Made by a program: the position numbers and the translations under genes
DNA from: Pantoea cypripedii
Lineage (GTDB): Bacteria; Pseudomonadota; Gammaproteobacteria; Enterobacterales; Enterobacteriaceae
Direction: 5' to 3'
DNA: 64,000 nucleotides
Assembly (NCBI RefSeq): GCF_011395035.1
Contig: NZ_CP024768.1
Span: 654,586-718,585 of the forward strand
The notes under the pieces: model-generated
Told to the model about the DNA's origin: nothing
Database searches by the model: none
Seen by the model: the letters and a program-made list of their open reading frames with translations, nothing else
In this document: positions 50,117 to 58,763 of the stretch, in pieces
How the letters are laid out: each line of letters starts with the position of its first letter
Numbering within the stretch: the first letter of the stretch is position 1

Positions 50117-52477
50117 TCAAAAAAGCCCCAACTGCCCGGTAATCAGTGTAGCAAAATCATCGCCGACGAAGGGTAAAATGCCTTCAGCCACCGGTTGTAG
50201 CTGCTTTGACACATAGTGATCATAGTCGAGCGGCGTGCTGCGCGCCTCCAGTGGCTCCGGGCCTGCGGTGGCGATGACATAGCGGATGGAGCCACCATTT
50301 TGATACTGCAACGGACGGCCTAACTTGCGATTAACCTCATCGGCCTGCCGGGCGGCGCGCACGTGTGGTGGCACGTTACGTTCATAATCTTTTAACGGGC
50401 GGCGCAGACGTTTTTTATAGACCAGCAAATCATCGAGTTCACCCGCCAGCAACTGCGCCACGGTGTCGCGAATATAATCCTGCCAGGGCTCGCCGCGAAA
50501 AATGCGGCCATACAGCGTTTGCTGGAACTGTTGCGCCAGCGGGGTCCAGTCGGTCCGCACCGATTCCAGCCCTTTAAACACCAGCCGTTCCGTCCCTGCA
50601 GAACGAATCAATCCGGCATAACGTTTTTTGCTGCCCTGCTCGGCACCGCGAATGGTGGGCATTAGGAAACGGCTGAAATGGTTTTCGTACTCCAGCTCCA
50701 GTGCGCTGTCGAGAGCGTAGGTCTGCTGCAAATGGTTCTTCCACCAGCCATTGACGTGATCGGCCAGCTGACGACCAATCGCGGCGGCCTGCTCCTCGCT
50801 GTGCGCGCCTTTCAGCCAGACAAAGGTGGAATCGGTATCGCCATAAATCACGTCATAGCCCTCGGCCTCAATCAGCTCGCGCGTTTGCTGCATAATGGCG
50901 TGGCCGCGCAGGGTGATGGATGACGCAAGACGCGGATCGAAAAAGCGACAGGCGCTGGTGCCCAGCACGCCATAAAAAGCGTTCATGATAATTTTCAGCG
51001 CCTGCGACAGCGGCTTATTGTGCTGACGCTTGGCCTGCTCACGTCCCTGCCAGATCTGTTCCACAATCGCTGGCAGACAGTGGGTGTGACGGGAAAAGCG
51101 TGCGCCGCGAAAGCCGGGCACTGAATCGGCATCATCGGGGTGCGCCAGGCCTTCCACCAGCCCAACCGGATCGATCAGGAAGGTACGGATAATCGACGGA
51201 TAGAGGCTTTTGTAATCCAGCACCAGCACCGAATCATACAGACCGGGGCGAGAGTCCATCACATAGCCGCCGGGGCTGGCTTCAGGGGTGACTTCACCGA
51301 GATTGGGCGCAACGAACCCGGCGCGATGCATACGTGGAATATACAGATGGCCGAAAGCCGCCACCGAGCCGCCGTGGCGATCCACCGCCAGCCCGTTAAC
51401 GGTGGCGCGCTCCAGCAGAAACGGCATGATGGCGGTATGCTGGAAAATACGCGTCACCAGCTCGCAATCTTTCAGGTTATAGCGTGCCAGCGCCGGTTTA
51501 TCATGGGCGAAGCGCCAGTTGATCTCCTCCATGCGCTGCCATGGGTTGTCGATGGCTTTGCCCTCACCGAGTAACTCACGCGATACCGCTTCGAGGCTGA
51601 AAGAAGGGAAATCCCAGAAGGCCGATTTTAACGCCTCGATACCATCAATAATCAGGCGGCCTGTCGCCTGGGCAAAGAACACGCCCGGTTTGAAACCGTG
51701 CTCGCGCCACTCCAGCGCCTGTTGCTGGCGGCCCAGACGTAACGGGATGCCGTAGCGATCGGCATGCTTTTGCAGCACGCGCAGATCGAACTGCACCAGG
51801 TTCCAGCCAATGATCACATCCGGCTCATGGCGGGCAAACCAGGCGTTCAGCTGCTCCAGCAGCTTCGGGCGGCTTTCGACATAAATCAGTTCAAAATCAA
51901 GCTGGCTGGCATCCCCGTTCGGCGGGCCGAGCATAAACACCTGACGCTGGCCGCAGCCCTCTAACCCGATGCAGTACAGCTCGCCATGCTCGGTGGTTTC
52001 AATATCCAGCGACACCCAGGAAAGCTGCGGTCGATAGTCGGGATGGGGTTTCAGGCGCGTATTCACCACGCTGTCGCCACGCACATCACCGCTGAACCAG
52101 ACCGGCGCGGTGATAAAGCGCTCCATCAGGTAGCGCTCCGGCGGGCGAATATCGGCCTCATAGACCGGGATGCCGTTTTCCCGCAGGCGTTTCTCCAGAT
52201 TCTGCAACTGGCGGTAGCTGCGACAATAGAGGCCCAGCACCGGACGGCGACGGAAATCTTTCAGCGTCAGGGATTGCAGGCGGGTATTGCGCTCATCACG
52301 CAGTAGCGCTTCAACCTGGGGTTGAAACTCGCTCGGCACAAAGGCGACCGACTCCTGAGCGGGCAGAACCACGCGCTGTGCGCCAAGGTCGGTAGCCAGC
52401 CATAGCACCACTTCGCTGCCAGTGGGGGTGTCTCGCCAGTGTCGGGAAAGCAGAAAACCTGCGCGTGGATCGGTCAC
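50117..52477 (-). CDS. polB: DNA polymerase II
   Basis: SOS-induced family B polymerase with 3'-5' exonuclease, for replication restart and translesion bypass. Two in-frame GTG starts exist (52483 and 52477). GGAG overlaps the first and lies five bases before the second, so 52477 is preferred; it gives 786 residues (E. coli 783). Exonuclease motif SLDIETTEHGE, polymerase motif A DYKSLYPSIIRTF and motif C YGDTDSTFVW are intact, and the C-terminal clamp-binding motif QLGLF is present. E. coli araBAD-araC, located between polB and yabI, is absent. Confidence 0.97.
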   Translation of the reverse strand: MTDPRAGFLLSRHWRDTPTGSEVVLWLATDLGAQRVVLPAQESVAFVPSEFQPQVEALLRDERNTRLQSLTLKDFRRRPVLGLYCRSYRQLQNLEKRLRENGIPVYEADIRPPERYLMERFITAPVWFSGDVRGDSVVNTRLKPHPDYRPQLSWVSLDIETTEHGELYCIGLEGCGQRQVFMLGPPNGDASQLDFELIYVESRPKLLEQLNAWFARHEPDVIIGWNLVQFDLRVLQKHADRYGIPLRLGRQQQALEWREHGFKPGVFFAQATGRLIIDGIEALKSAFWDFPSFSLEAVSRELLGEGKAIDNPWQRMEEINWRFAHDKPALARYNLKDCELVTRIFQHTAIMPFLLERATVNGLAVDRHGGSVAAFGHLYIPRMHRAGFVAPNLGEVTPEASPGGYVMDSRPGLYDSVLVLDYKSLYPSIIRTFLIDPVGLVEGLAHPDDADSVPGFRGARFSRHTHCLPAIVEQIWQGREQAKRQHNKPLSQALKIIMNAFYGVLGTSACRFFDPRLASSITLRGHAIMQQTRELIEAEGYDVIYGDTDSTFVWLKGAHSEEQAAAIGRQLADHVNGWWKNHLQQTYALDSALELEYENHFSRFLMPTIRGAEQGSKKRYAGLIRSAGTERLVFKGLESVRTDWTPLAQQFQQTLYGRIFRGEPWQDYIRDTVAQLLAGELDDLLVYKKRLRRPLKDYERNVPPHVRAARQADEVNRKLGRPLQYQNGGSIRYVIATAGPEPLEARSTPLDYDHYVSKQLQPVAEGILPFVGDDFATLITGQLGLF

Positions 52478-52512
52478 GGTCACTCCGGGTATGAATACCC
52501 CTTAAGTGTACC

Positions 52513-52528
52513 ATGGATGTTTATACAG
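52513..52528 (-). promoter_or_regulatory. Degenerate LexA box upstream of polB
   Basis: On the minus strand CTGTATAAACATCCAT: the CTGTATA half-site is perfect but the distal CAG is CAT. It lies about 36 bp before the polB start, where E. coli polB has its LexA site beginning CTGTATAAAA. Binding strength is uncertain. Confidence 0.5.
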
Positions 52529-52644
52529 TGTCTGTTGCTTGCTTAAACTGTCAGCATAATGTCAACATTGATGTACAAATCTTGCCTTGACGCTGTGGCG
52601 CTGGCTCTGGACAATCCAGCCTTCATATTCCGCAGAGGATATTT

Positions 52645-53409
52645 ATGGAAGCCTGGGTACAACATCTCTTTACGCAATCTCTGGAATGGGCGCTGTTTGC
52701 TGTGGCGCTGGTGACCTTTCTGGAGTCACTGGCCTTCGTAGGATTGTTACTGCCGGGCACGGTTTTAATGGCAAGTCTGGGCGCGCTGGTAGGGAGCGGC
52801 CAGATTGGTCTCTATCCCGCCTGGGCCGCTGGTCTGGTCGGTTGTCTGATCGGTGACTGGGTTTCCTATGGCATTGGCTGGAAATTTCAGGGGCCGCTGC
52901 ATCGCTGGAAATATCTGCAAAAATACCGTGGGCTGCTGGATAAAACCGAGCACGCGCTGCATCAGCACAGCATGTTTACCATCCTGGTAGGCCGCTTTGT
53001 CGGGCCGACGCGTCCGCTGATCCCGCTGGCGGCGGGGATGCTGGAGCTGCCGGTGCGCAAGTTTCTGCCGCCCAATATTATCGGCTGCATCCTGTGGCCG
53101 CCCGCCTACCTGATGCCGGGTATTCTGGCCGGGGTGGCGATTGATGTACCTAAAGCGAGCCAGGGCGGTCACTTTACCTGGCTGTTATTGCTGGTGGCGC
53201 TGCTGGTGTGGCTGGGCTTCTGGCTGTGCTGGCGTTGGTGGCGCAGCGGTAAATCTGTCGACTGGGCCACGAAGTATCTGCCTGTGGCGCGCCTGCGCTG
53301 GCTGGCACCGCTCGCCGCGCTGATCGGGCTGGCGGCGTTTATCGCGATTCAGTTCCATCCGATGATGCCCATCTTCCGCCATCTGCTGTGGAAGGTGTTC
53401 TTCACCTAA
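52645..53409 (+). CDS. yabI: DedA-family membrane protein YabI
   Basis: DedA/SNARE-associated family integral membrane protein, 254 residues as in E. coli. Family signature VGRFVGPTRPLIPLAAGM near residues 115-132, preceded by GDWVSYGIGWKF. Members have been linked to polyprenyl-phosphate flipping and membrane homeostasis; YabI itself has no firm role. Its TAA and the TAG of convergent thiQ overlap by three bases (53406-53409). Confidence 0.95.
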   Translation: MEAWVQHLFTQSLEWALFAVALVTFLESLAFVGLLLPGTVLMASLGALVGSGQIGLYPAWAAGLVGCLIGDWVSYGIGWKFQGPLHRWKYLQKYRGLLDKTEHALHQHSMFTILVGRFVGPTRPLIPLAAGMLELPVRKFLPPNIIGCILWPPAYLMPGILAGVAIDVPKASQGGHFTWLLLLVALLVWLGFWLCWRWWRSGKSVDWATKYLPVARLRWLAPLAALIGLAAFIAIQFHPMMPIFRHLLWKVFFT

Positions 53410-54107
53410 GGTTGTGCTACGCCGAGGATGGCCGCCGCCGGACTGCTGCCGTTAAGCAGGTCTGCGGTGCTGCCATCCCAGTACACCCGCCCATCGACCA
53501 CCACCAGACTACGCGGCGCAATTTGCTGCGCATCTTCCAGGCTATGCGACACCATCAGCAGCGTGATATTGCGTGCTTCACACACGCTGCGTACCAGTTG
53601 CAGCATCTCATTGCGCAGCGCCGGATCCAGCGCCGAGAAGGGTTCATCCAGCAACAAAATCGGCTGATTACGCAGCAGACAGCGCGCCAGCGCCACGCGT
53701 TGCCGCTGGCCGCCAGAGAGTTGCCCCGGCAGACGGTCGAGCATCTCGCCGAGTCCGGTTTGCGCGGCGATGTCGCTCACCTGCTGCTTTTGGTCGTTGC
53801 TGAGTTTCAGGCCGGGATGCAGGCCCAGCCCGAGATTTTGTTGCACGGTCAGATGCGGAAACAGGTTGTTCTCCTGAAACAGCATCGATACCGGACGCGC
53901 GGCAGGCACGCTATGGGTATGATCCTCACCCTTCAGCAGCAGGGTGCCGCTGCTGACAGGCAGAAACCCGCCAATCAGGCTGAGCAGGGTACTTTTCCCG
54001 GCTCCGCTGGGGCCGAGGATTGCCAGCCGTTCACCAGGCTGCGCGCTGAACTGAAAGCGCATCGGCAAATGCTGGTACAGGTAAGTGAGGTTATTCAGTG
54101 TCAGCAT
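53406..54107 (-). CDS. thiQ: Thiamine ABC transporter ATP-binding protein
   Basis: ATPase of the ThiBPQ importer for thiamine, TPP and TMP, 233 residues (E. coli 232). Walker A GPSGAGKSTLLSLIGG, signature LSGGQRQRVALARCLL, Walker B ILLLDEPFSALDP, and switch histidine in LLMVSHSLEDA. Overlaps thiP by 17 bp; last gene of the operon. Confidence 0.97.
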   Translation of the reverse strand: MLTLNNLTYLYQHLPMRFQFSAQPGERLAILGPSGAGKSTLLSLIGGFLPVSSGTLLLKGEDHTHSVPAARPVSMLFQENNLFPHLTVQQNLGLGLHPGLKLSNDQKQQVSDIAAQTGLGEMLDRLPGQLSGGQRQRVALARCLLRNQPILLLDEPFSALDPALRNEMLQLVRSVCEARNITLLMVSHSLEDAQQIAPRSLVVVDGRVYWDGSTADLLNGSSPAAAILGVAQP

Positions 54108-55701
54108 GACGACCCGGTAATTTTTCCATCAGGGTAAACAAAAGCAGGCATAGCACCAGCAACAGCAGGGCGGTTACCGCGCCATCATCGCCGCGATAGG
54201 CACCAATTTGCTGGAACAGGTAGAACGGCAGCGTGCGGAAATCCGCGCTGCCAAAGAGTGCCACCACGCCAAAATCACCAATCGACAGCACGCAGGCAAA
54301 CGCCAGCGCCTGAGCCAGTGGGCGTTTCAGCGCGCGCAGTTCAATCAGACGCAGGCGGTTCAGCCCCTGTACCCCGAGTGAGGCGCACAACTGATTGTAA
54401 CGCGCGCTAAGATCGCGCATTGGGTTCTCCAGCACTTTCATGGCATAGGGAATGGCGATCAGCGCATTGGTGAAGACAACCAGCCCATCGGCGGATTGCG
54501 GCAGGCCGACGGTGGCGTTGAATAACAGGAAAAAGCCGCTGGCCAGCACAATACCCGGCATCGCCAGAATCAGCATGCCGCTCAGTTCCATCGCCTGCGC
54601 CGCCACGCTGTTGTGGCGCAGACGCAGCTCACGGCTGCTCCACAGCAGCATCAATGTCAGGATGACACACAGCACGCCAGCGCCGACGGCAATGCGCAAT
54701 GAAGTAAAGGTGGCCTGCCATAGGGCTGGTTGCTGCATCGCTCCGGCCACGCCGCCGCGCAGACCATCTGCCACCACTGCCAGCAGCGGAGGGAGCAGCA
54801 GCAGCAGGGCAATACCAATTAACAGGCTGTCGCTGATACGGGCGCGCCAGCTATCGGCGGGATCGCGCCAGCCGCGTATTTGCTGGCTTCCGGCGGGAAT
54901 CGCTTTGCTGAAGCGCTGGCTCAGCAACACCAGCAGCAGGCAGCAACCGAGCTGGAGTAGCGCCAGCAGCGCCGCGCGTCCGGGATCGTAGTCAAAATTT
55001 AATGCCTGATAAATGGCCAGCTCCAGCGTGGTCGCCTGCGGACCGCCACCCAGCGCCAGCACGGTAGCAAAACTGGCAAAACACAGCATAAAAATCAGGG
55101 CGGCAGTGGGGAAAATTTGCCGCCGCAGCCACGGCCACTCCAGCAGACGAAACAGATTCCAGCCGCGCAGGCCAAGCTGCGCCGCCAGCTGGCGTTGTTC
55201 GCCGGGAATACTTTCCAGCGCCTGTAACAACATGCGCGTCGCCAGCGGCAGATTGAAGAATACGTGTGCCAGCAGAATGCCCTGTAACCCATAAGGCGAG
55301 AAGTGATAGTGGAGGCCCAGCGCAGCGCACAGCTGCGCCAGCCAGCCGCTGCGGCCATAGACGCTGAGCAGGCCAAATACCGCCACCAGCACCGGTAGCA
55401 CCAGCGTCATGGCGCACAGACGCAGCAACAGTTCTCGACCCGGAAAGCGGCGTCGATACAGGGCGCGCGCCAGCGGGATAGCCGGGAGGACCGAAAACAG
55501 CGCTGACAGCAGCGCCTGCCAGAAGGAGAAAGCCAGCACATGATGCAGATAGTCATCGGCGAGCAGGGCGCGCCAGTCGCCGATGGGGGCTGACATCAGC
55601 AGCGCACCCAACGCCAGCAGCGCCACTGCGCACAGCAGCAGCGCAGTGAAACTGCCGGGCAGCAGCCAGCCGGGAATTAACGGCTGACGGCGCGTTGCCA
55701 T
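54091..55701 (-). CDS. thiP: Thiamine ABC transporter permease
   Basis: Inner-membrane permease with two fused BPD_transp_1 halves, 536 residues as in E. coli and about twelve helices. EAA-type loops are seen as EQRQLAAQLGLRGWNLFRLLEWP in two segments and ARYNQLCASLGVQGLNRLRLIE in the second half. Overlaps thiB by 25 bp and thiQ by 17 bp. Confidence 0.97.
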   Translation of the reverse strand: MATRRQPLIPGWLLPGSFTALLLCAVALLALGALLMSAPIGDWRALLADDYLHHVLAFSFWQALLSALFSVLPAIPLARALYRRRFPGRELLLRLCAMTLVLPVLVAVFGLLSVYGRSGWLAQLCAALGLHYHFSPYGLQGILLAHVFFNLPLATRMLLQALESIPGEQRQLAAQLGLRGWNLFRLLEWPWLRRQIFPTAALIFMLCFASFATVLALGGGPQATTLELAIYQALNFDYDPGRAALLALLQLGCCLLLVLLSQRFSKAIPAGSQQIRGWRDPADSWRARISDSLLIGIALLLLLPPLLAVVADGLRGGVAGAMQQPALWQATFTSLRIAVGAGVLCVILTLMLLWSSRELRLRHNSVAAQAMELSGMLILAMPGIVLASGFFLLFNATVGLPQSADGLVVFTNALIAIPYAMKVLENPMRDLSARYNQLCASLGVQGLNRLRLIELRALKRPLAQALAFACVLSIGDFGVVALFGSADFRTLPFYLFQQIGAYRGDDGAVTALLLLVLCLLLFTLMEKLPGRHADTE

Positions 55702-56663
55702 GCGGCTACCCAGGCTGCACGATGGTCGGCGACTTCCGCCGGACTATATTGCAACGCAGTTTGCGGCACGTTGAGCGCCTGATAACCGGCAGGCAGGTCG
55801 CTTTTGATCACCGGATACATCCAGTTGCCGGTCGGGATGGTCTGCTGGAAGGCCGGGGACACCATAAACTGCATAAATTCCTGCGCCAGTTTCGGTTGTT
55901 TGCTGCTGGCCAGCTGCGCCGCCACTTCAACCTGCAAATAATGGCCTTCGCTAAACGGCGCAGCGGCGTAATTCTCTTTCTTCTCTTCAATGATGTGATA
56001 AGCCGGTGAAGTGGTGTAACTCAGCACCAGATCACCTTCTCCCTTCAGGAACAACCCATAGGCCTCACTCCAGCCTTTGGTGACGGTGACGGTTTTCTGC
56101 GCCAGCTTCTGCCAGGCATCCGGCGCCTGGTCGCCATAGACTTTTTGCATCCACAGCAGCAGGCCGAGGCCAGGGGTGCTGGTGCGCGGATCTTCATAGA
56201 TAACGCGCCATTTTTCCGGGCTTTCGACCAGTTCCTTCAGGCTTTTGGGTGGGTTTTTCAGTTTGTTTTTGTCGTAGACGAAGGCGAAGTAACCGTAGTC
56301 GAACGGGATAAAGGTGTCGTTATGCCAGCCACCTGGCAGCTGGAGCGCGTGGGTATCCACCGGGCTTTTGGCAAACAGCCCGGTTTTTTCTGCGGCCTGC
56401 ACCAGGTTGTTATCAAGGCCCAGCACCACATCCGCCTTGCTGTTCTTGCCTTCCATCCGCACGCGGTTGAGCAGCGATACGCCATCTTCCAGCGCCACGT
56501 ATTTCAGTTCGCAGCCGCACTGGGCTTCAAAGGCTTTTTTCACTGCCGGGCCTGGGCCCCAGTCAGCGGAGAATGAGTCGTAGGTGTAGACGGTAAGTAC
56601 CGGTTTGGCAGCCAGTACCGGGGCAGAGACCAGCAACAGCACGGGCAGAACTTTGTTTAACAC
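55677..56663 (-). CDS. thiB: Thiamine-binding periplasmic protein
   Basis: Substrate-binding protein of the thiamine importer, 328 residues (E. coli 327). Start codon GTG (56661-56663) with AAGGAG upstream. Signal peptide about 1-18 (KVLPVLLLVSAPVLA). Mature chain begins KPVLTVYTYDSFSADWGPG; VLSYTTSPAYHI is a conserved binding-cleft segment. First gene of thiBPQ, preceded by a TPP riboswitch. Confidence 0.97.
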   Translation of the reverse strand: MLNKVLPVLLLVSAPVLAAKPVLTVYTYDSFSADWGPGPAVKKAFEAQCGCELKYVALEDGVSLLNRVRMEGKNSKADVVLGLDNNLVQAAEKTGLFAKSPVDTHALQLPGGWHNDTFIPFDYGYFAFVYDKNKLKNPPKSLKELVESPEKWRVIYEDPRTSTPGLGLLLWMQKVYGDQAPDAWQKLAQKTVTVTKGWSEAYGLFLKGEGDLVLSYTTSPAYHIIEEKKENYAAAPFSEGHYLQVEVAAQLASSKQPKLAQEFMQFMVSPAFQQTIPTGNWMYPVIKSDLPAGYQALNVPQTALQYSPAEVADHRAAWVAAWQRAVSR

Positions 56664-56669
56664 TTTGCG

Positions 56670-56681
56670 CTCCTTGAGGAG
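56670..56681 (-). promoter_or_regulatory. Short hairpin covering the thiB ribosome binding site
   Basis: CTCCT and AGGAG, complementary five-base arms, lie directly before thiB; the AGGAG is the Shine-Dalgarno sequence. The anti-SD arm suggests translational control by the upstream TPP riboswitch. The arms are close together, so alternative pairing with the riboswitch is more likely than a stable local hairpin. Confidence 0.4.
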
Positions 56682-56726
56682 AAGATAAGGTTGAGTCGCA
56701 AAGGATCTGAGTGGTGAGGCATCTCA

Positions 56727-56803
56727 AATCCCTACGCCGGTATTAACCGGATCAGGTTCGACGGGTCTCTCTCAGCCCCTGTAATGCAGGGCACCCCGTT
56801 GAG
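56727..56803 (-). ncRNA. TPP riboswitch (THI element) upstream of thiBPQ
   Basis: Read on the minus strand: ACGGGGTGCCC, GGGGCTGAGAGAGACCC, then GAACCTGATCCGGTTAATACC and GGCGTAGGGA in order. The CTGAGA and ACCTGAT...GTAGGGA cores are the universally conserved thiamine pyrophosphate pocket. High TPP is expected to switch off thiBPQ expression. The element starts 40 bp after the sgrR stop codon on the same strand. Confidence 0.97.
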
Positions 56804-56843
56804 AACGGCACATTCTAGACATTTCCGCGTCAGGGTGAAAGGT

Positions 56844-58505
56844 TCACAGTTCCGGCGGGGCAAACCAGGCGGATTTGAAGTCAAACCAGCCGAGCGTATT
56901 CATGCGCACGCCACGCATACTGCGCTGACCTTCCAGCAACAGCCAGTGGTGAAACAGCGGGTGCAGATAATCACTATCCACCAGTTGCTTACTCCATTCT
57001 GCGAGCGGCAGCGTTTTTTCGCGCCAGCGTGTGGCCGCATTTTCCCAGTCAATCGGGATACACAGTTGCATCAGCGGCAGCTCGTACAACTGGGCGAACA
57101 GCGAGTAATCGAGCGGCAGGGTGAAGTTGACGCTGCCAAGCCAGATGTCGCTTGCACCTTCACCGTTAAACCATGCTTCGTAGCTCAGCTCACGGGTGAT
57201 CAGCTCCACGCCCTGTTGCGCCAGCAATGGGCGTAAGGCGTTGGCGATACCTTCATGTTCCACATGGTGGCTGTACCAGCTGATGGTGAGTTGCTTCAGG
57301 TTATCCGGCTTGTTGACCGCCGTCAGATCGCGACGATGATGCCAGCGTGGTAATAAACCATAAGCCGGGAACCAGTAGCGCTGATAACCGATGCCCGCGT
57401 TATTCAGCAGGGCGATAGGATTGAGCAGGTAGCTGACCCAGCGGCGGAAATGCGCATCGCGGCCCTGTTCTGAGCGCTGGTCATACAACAGAAAATAGCA
57501 GCCTTCTTCCAGACGGCTCTCTTCCGATTTCTCATCAGCGGTTTCGCCTTGTAACTTCACCCCGGCATACACCAGCTCATCACTGATCTCCGGCAGTACC
57601 CAGATGGAGACATCATCAATTAACGCGCGGTAACCGAAGTAGTCATCAAAGGCGGCGATTTTCAGCTGGCTCTGTTGATTGCGTACCACGCTATAGGGAC
57701 CGGTGCCGATTGGCTGGCGCGCGAAACCACGCAGGGTTTGCCATTCGCGCGGCAGGATCATCGCGCTGACGCTGCCGAGTAGCCACGGCAGCCAGTTATC
57801 GGGCTGCGTCAGCTGAATATCCAGCGTCCAGGGGGCCGGGGAGTGCAGTCTGGCGATATGGGAGAACAGCGGCTGGCTGCGCAGACGCTCCAGCGAACTG
57901 ATGACGTCTTCCATTTCCAGTTCACGACCATGATGAAAGCGAATGGCCGGACGCAGAAAGAAGCGCCAGTGCAGCGGTGACGTTTGTTGCCAGTGATGAG
58001 CGATATCAGGTTCGATTTCCCCCTTTTCCTCATTTATGCGCGTCAGACCGCTGAAAATTTGTCGTGCCAGATGGGTTTCCGAGCGCCGCAGCGGTGAACC
58101 CGGCAGCAAATTCGGCAGCGGGCGATAGTAAAGTACGCGCAGAATATGTTTGCCCTGGCGAAAGCTGCGGCCCAGATGGGCGGCAATCATCTGACGTACC
58201 TGATTTTTGTCACCGACCAGTTGTACCAGTTGATCAATACGATCCTGCTCCAGCAAATCCTCCGCACGCTGCTGTTGTAGCGCCAGCCCGGTGTAGCAGA
58301 AGCTCAGCGTGGAACGTTTGCCGCGGCCCGCTTCGGCCTGCCAGATGAGCCAGCCCGCAGCCTGCATGGCATTCAGCAGGTTACGCATATGGCGGCGCGA
58401 GCAGTGCAACAGCTCCGCCAGTTCGCTCAGGGTGGTTTCCTGATCCTGGCCCTGGCAGCTTTGCCACAGGCGGATAAATTGCTGTTGTAGTCGCGAAGAA
58501 GACAT
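56844..58505 (-). CDS. sgrR: Transcriptional regulator SgrR
   Basis: Activator of sgrS during glucose-phosphate stress. The ATG at 58503-58505 gives MSSSRLQQQFIRLWQ and 553 residues (E. coli 551). N-terminal winged HTH (TTLSELAELLHCSRRHMRNLL) and a C-terminal periplasmic-solute-binding-like domain (SBP_bac_5) thought to sense a sugar phosphate; the end GVRMNTLGWFDFKSAWFAPPE is strongly conserved. Divergent from sgrS, 56 bp away, and followed by thiBPQ on the same strand. Confidence 0.97.
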   Translation of the reverse strand: MSSSRLQQQFIRLWQSCQGQDQETTLSELAELLHCSRRHMRNLLNAMQAAGWLIWQAEAGRGKRSTLSFCYTGLALQQQRAEDLLEQDRIDQLVQLVGDKNQVRQMIAAHLGRSFRQGKHILRVLYYRPLPNLLPGSPLRRSETHLARQIFSGLTRINEEKGEIEPDIAHHWQQTSPLHWRFFLRPAIRFHHGRELEMEDVISSLERLRSQPLFSHIARLHSPAPWTLDIQLTQPDNWLPWLLGSVSAMILPREWQTLRGFARQPIGTGPYSVVRNQQSQLKIAAFDDYFGYRALIDDVSIWVLPEISDELVYAGVKLQGETADEKSEESRLEEGCYFLLYDQRSEQGRDAHFRRWVSYLLNPIALLNNAGIGYQRYWFPAYGLLPRWHHRRDLTAVNKPDNLKQLTISWYSHHVEHEGIANALRPLLAQQGVELITRELSYEAWFNGEGASDIWLGSVNFTLPLDYSLFAQLYELPLMQLCIPIDWENAATRWREKTLPLAEWSKQLVDSDYLHPLFHHWLLLEGQRSMRGVRMNTLGWFDFKSAWFAPPEL

Positions 58506-58560
58506 AAAAGGGGAACTCCAGCGCATAATCGCTCAGTTTTTTCTGCCCTATATTAGAGGC

Positions 58561-58696
58561 ATAGTAGACCTCATTGGAAGAGCGGGAGGCATTCAGTCAT
58601 GAATGGCGCTCTGACAGTGGTTCCGCCGACGTGGAACCTTTTCTGAGTAGGGTGCAATTTCACCGCCAGCAGTGTTTTCTCTGCTGGCTTTTTTCG
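58561..58696 (+). ncRNA. sgrS: SgrS-like small RNA
   Basis: Located exactly where E. coli sgrS lies, between divergent sgrR and setA. A TATATT -10 (58549-58554) predicts a start near 58561. The 3' part has CTGAGTA (58643-58649), the anti-ptsG seed, GGTG-CAATTT-CACC hairpin, and the terminator GCCAGCAG (58665-58672), TGTTTTCT loop, CTGCTGGC (58681-58688), six T. The order seed, small hairpin, GCCAGCAG terminator is that of E. coli SgrS. The RNA is about 136 nt against 227 nt, and no SgrT-like frame is recognisable. Upstream hairpins AGAGCG/CGCTCT and GGTTCC/GGAACC are also present. Confidence 0.88.
58599..58646 (+). CDS. Tiny ORF in sgrS, possible remnant of sgrT
   Basis: ATG at 58599 with GGAGG nine bases upstream encodes 15 residues (MNGALTVVPPTWNLF) and ends in a TGA inside the SgrS seed. 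It occupies the position of sgrT (43 codons in E. coli), but no sequence similarity is apparent. Coding status is unproven; listed because the ribosome binding site is good. Confidence 0.25.
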   Translation: MNGALTVVPPTWNLF

Positions 58697-58763
58697 TTTT
58701 GCTGTGGAATCTTCTACCCTCTTTTTTTGGTTCTCCGCTTTTCTTCCGCAAAGGGATTTCACC

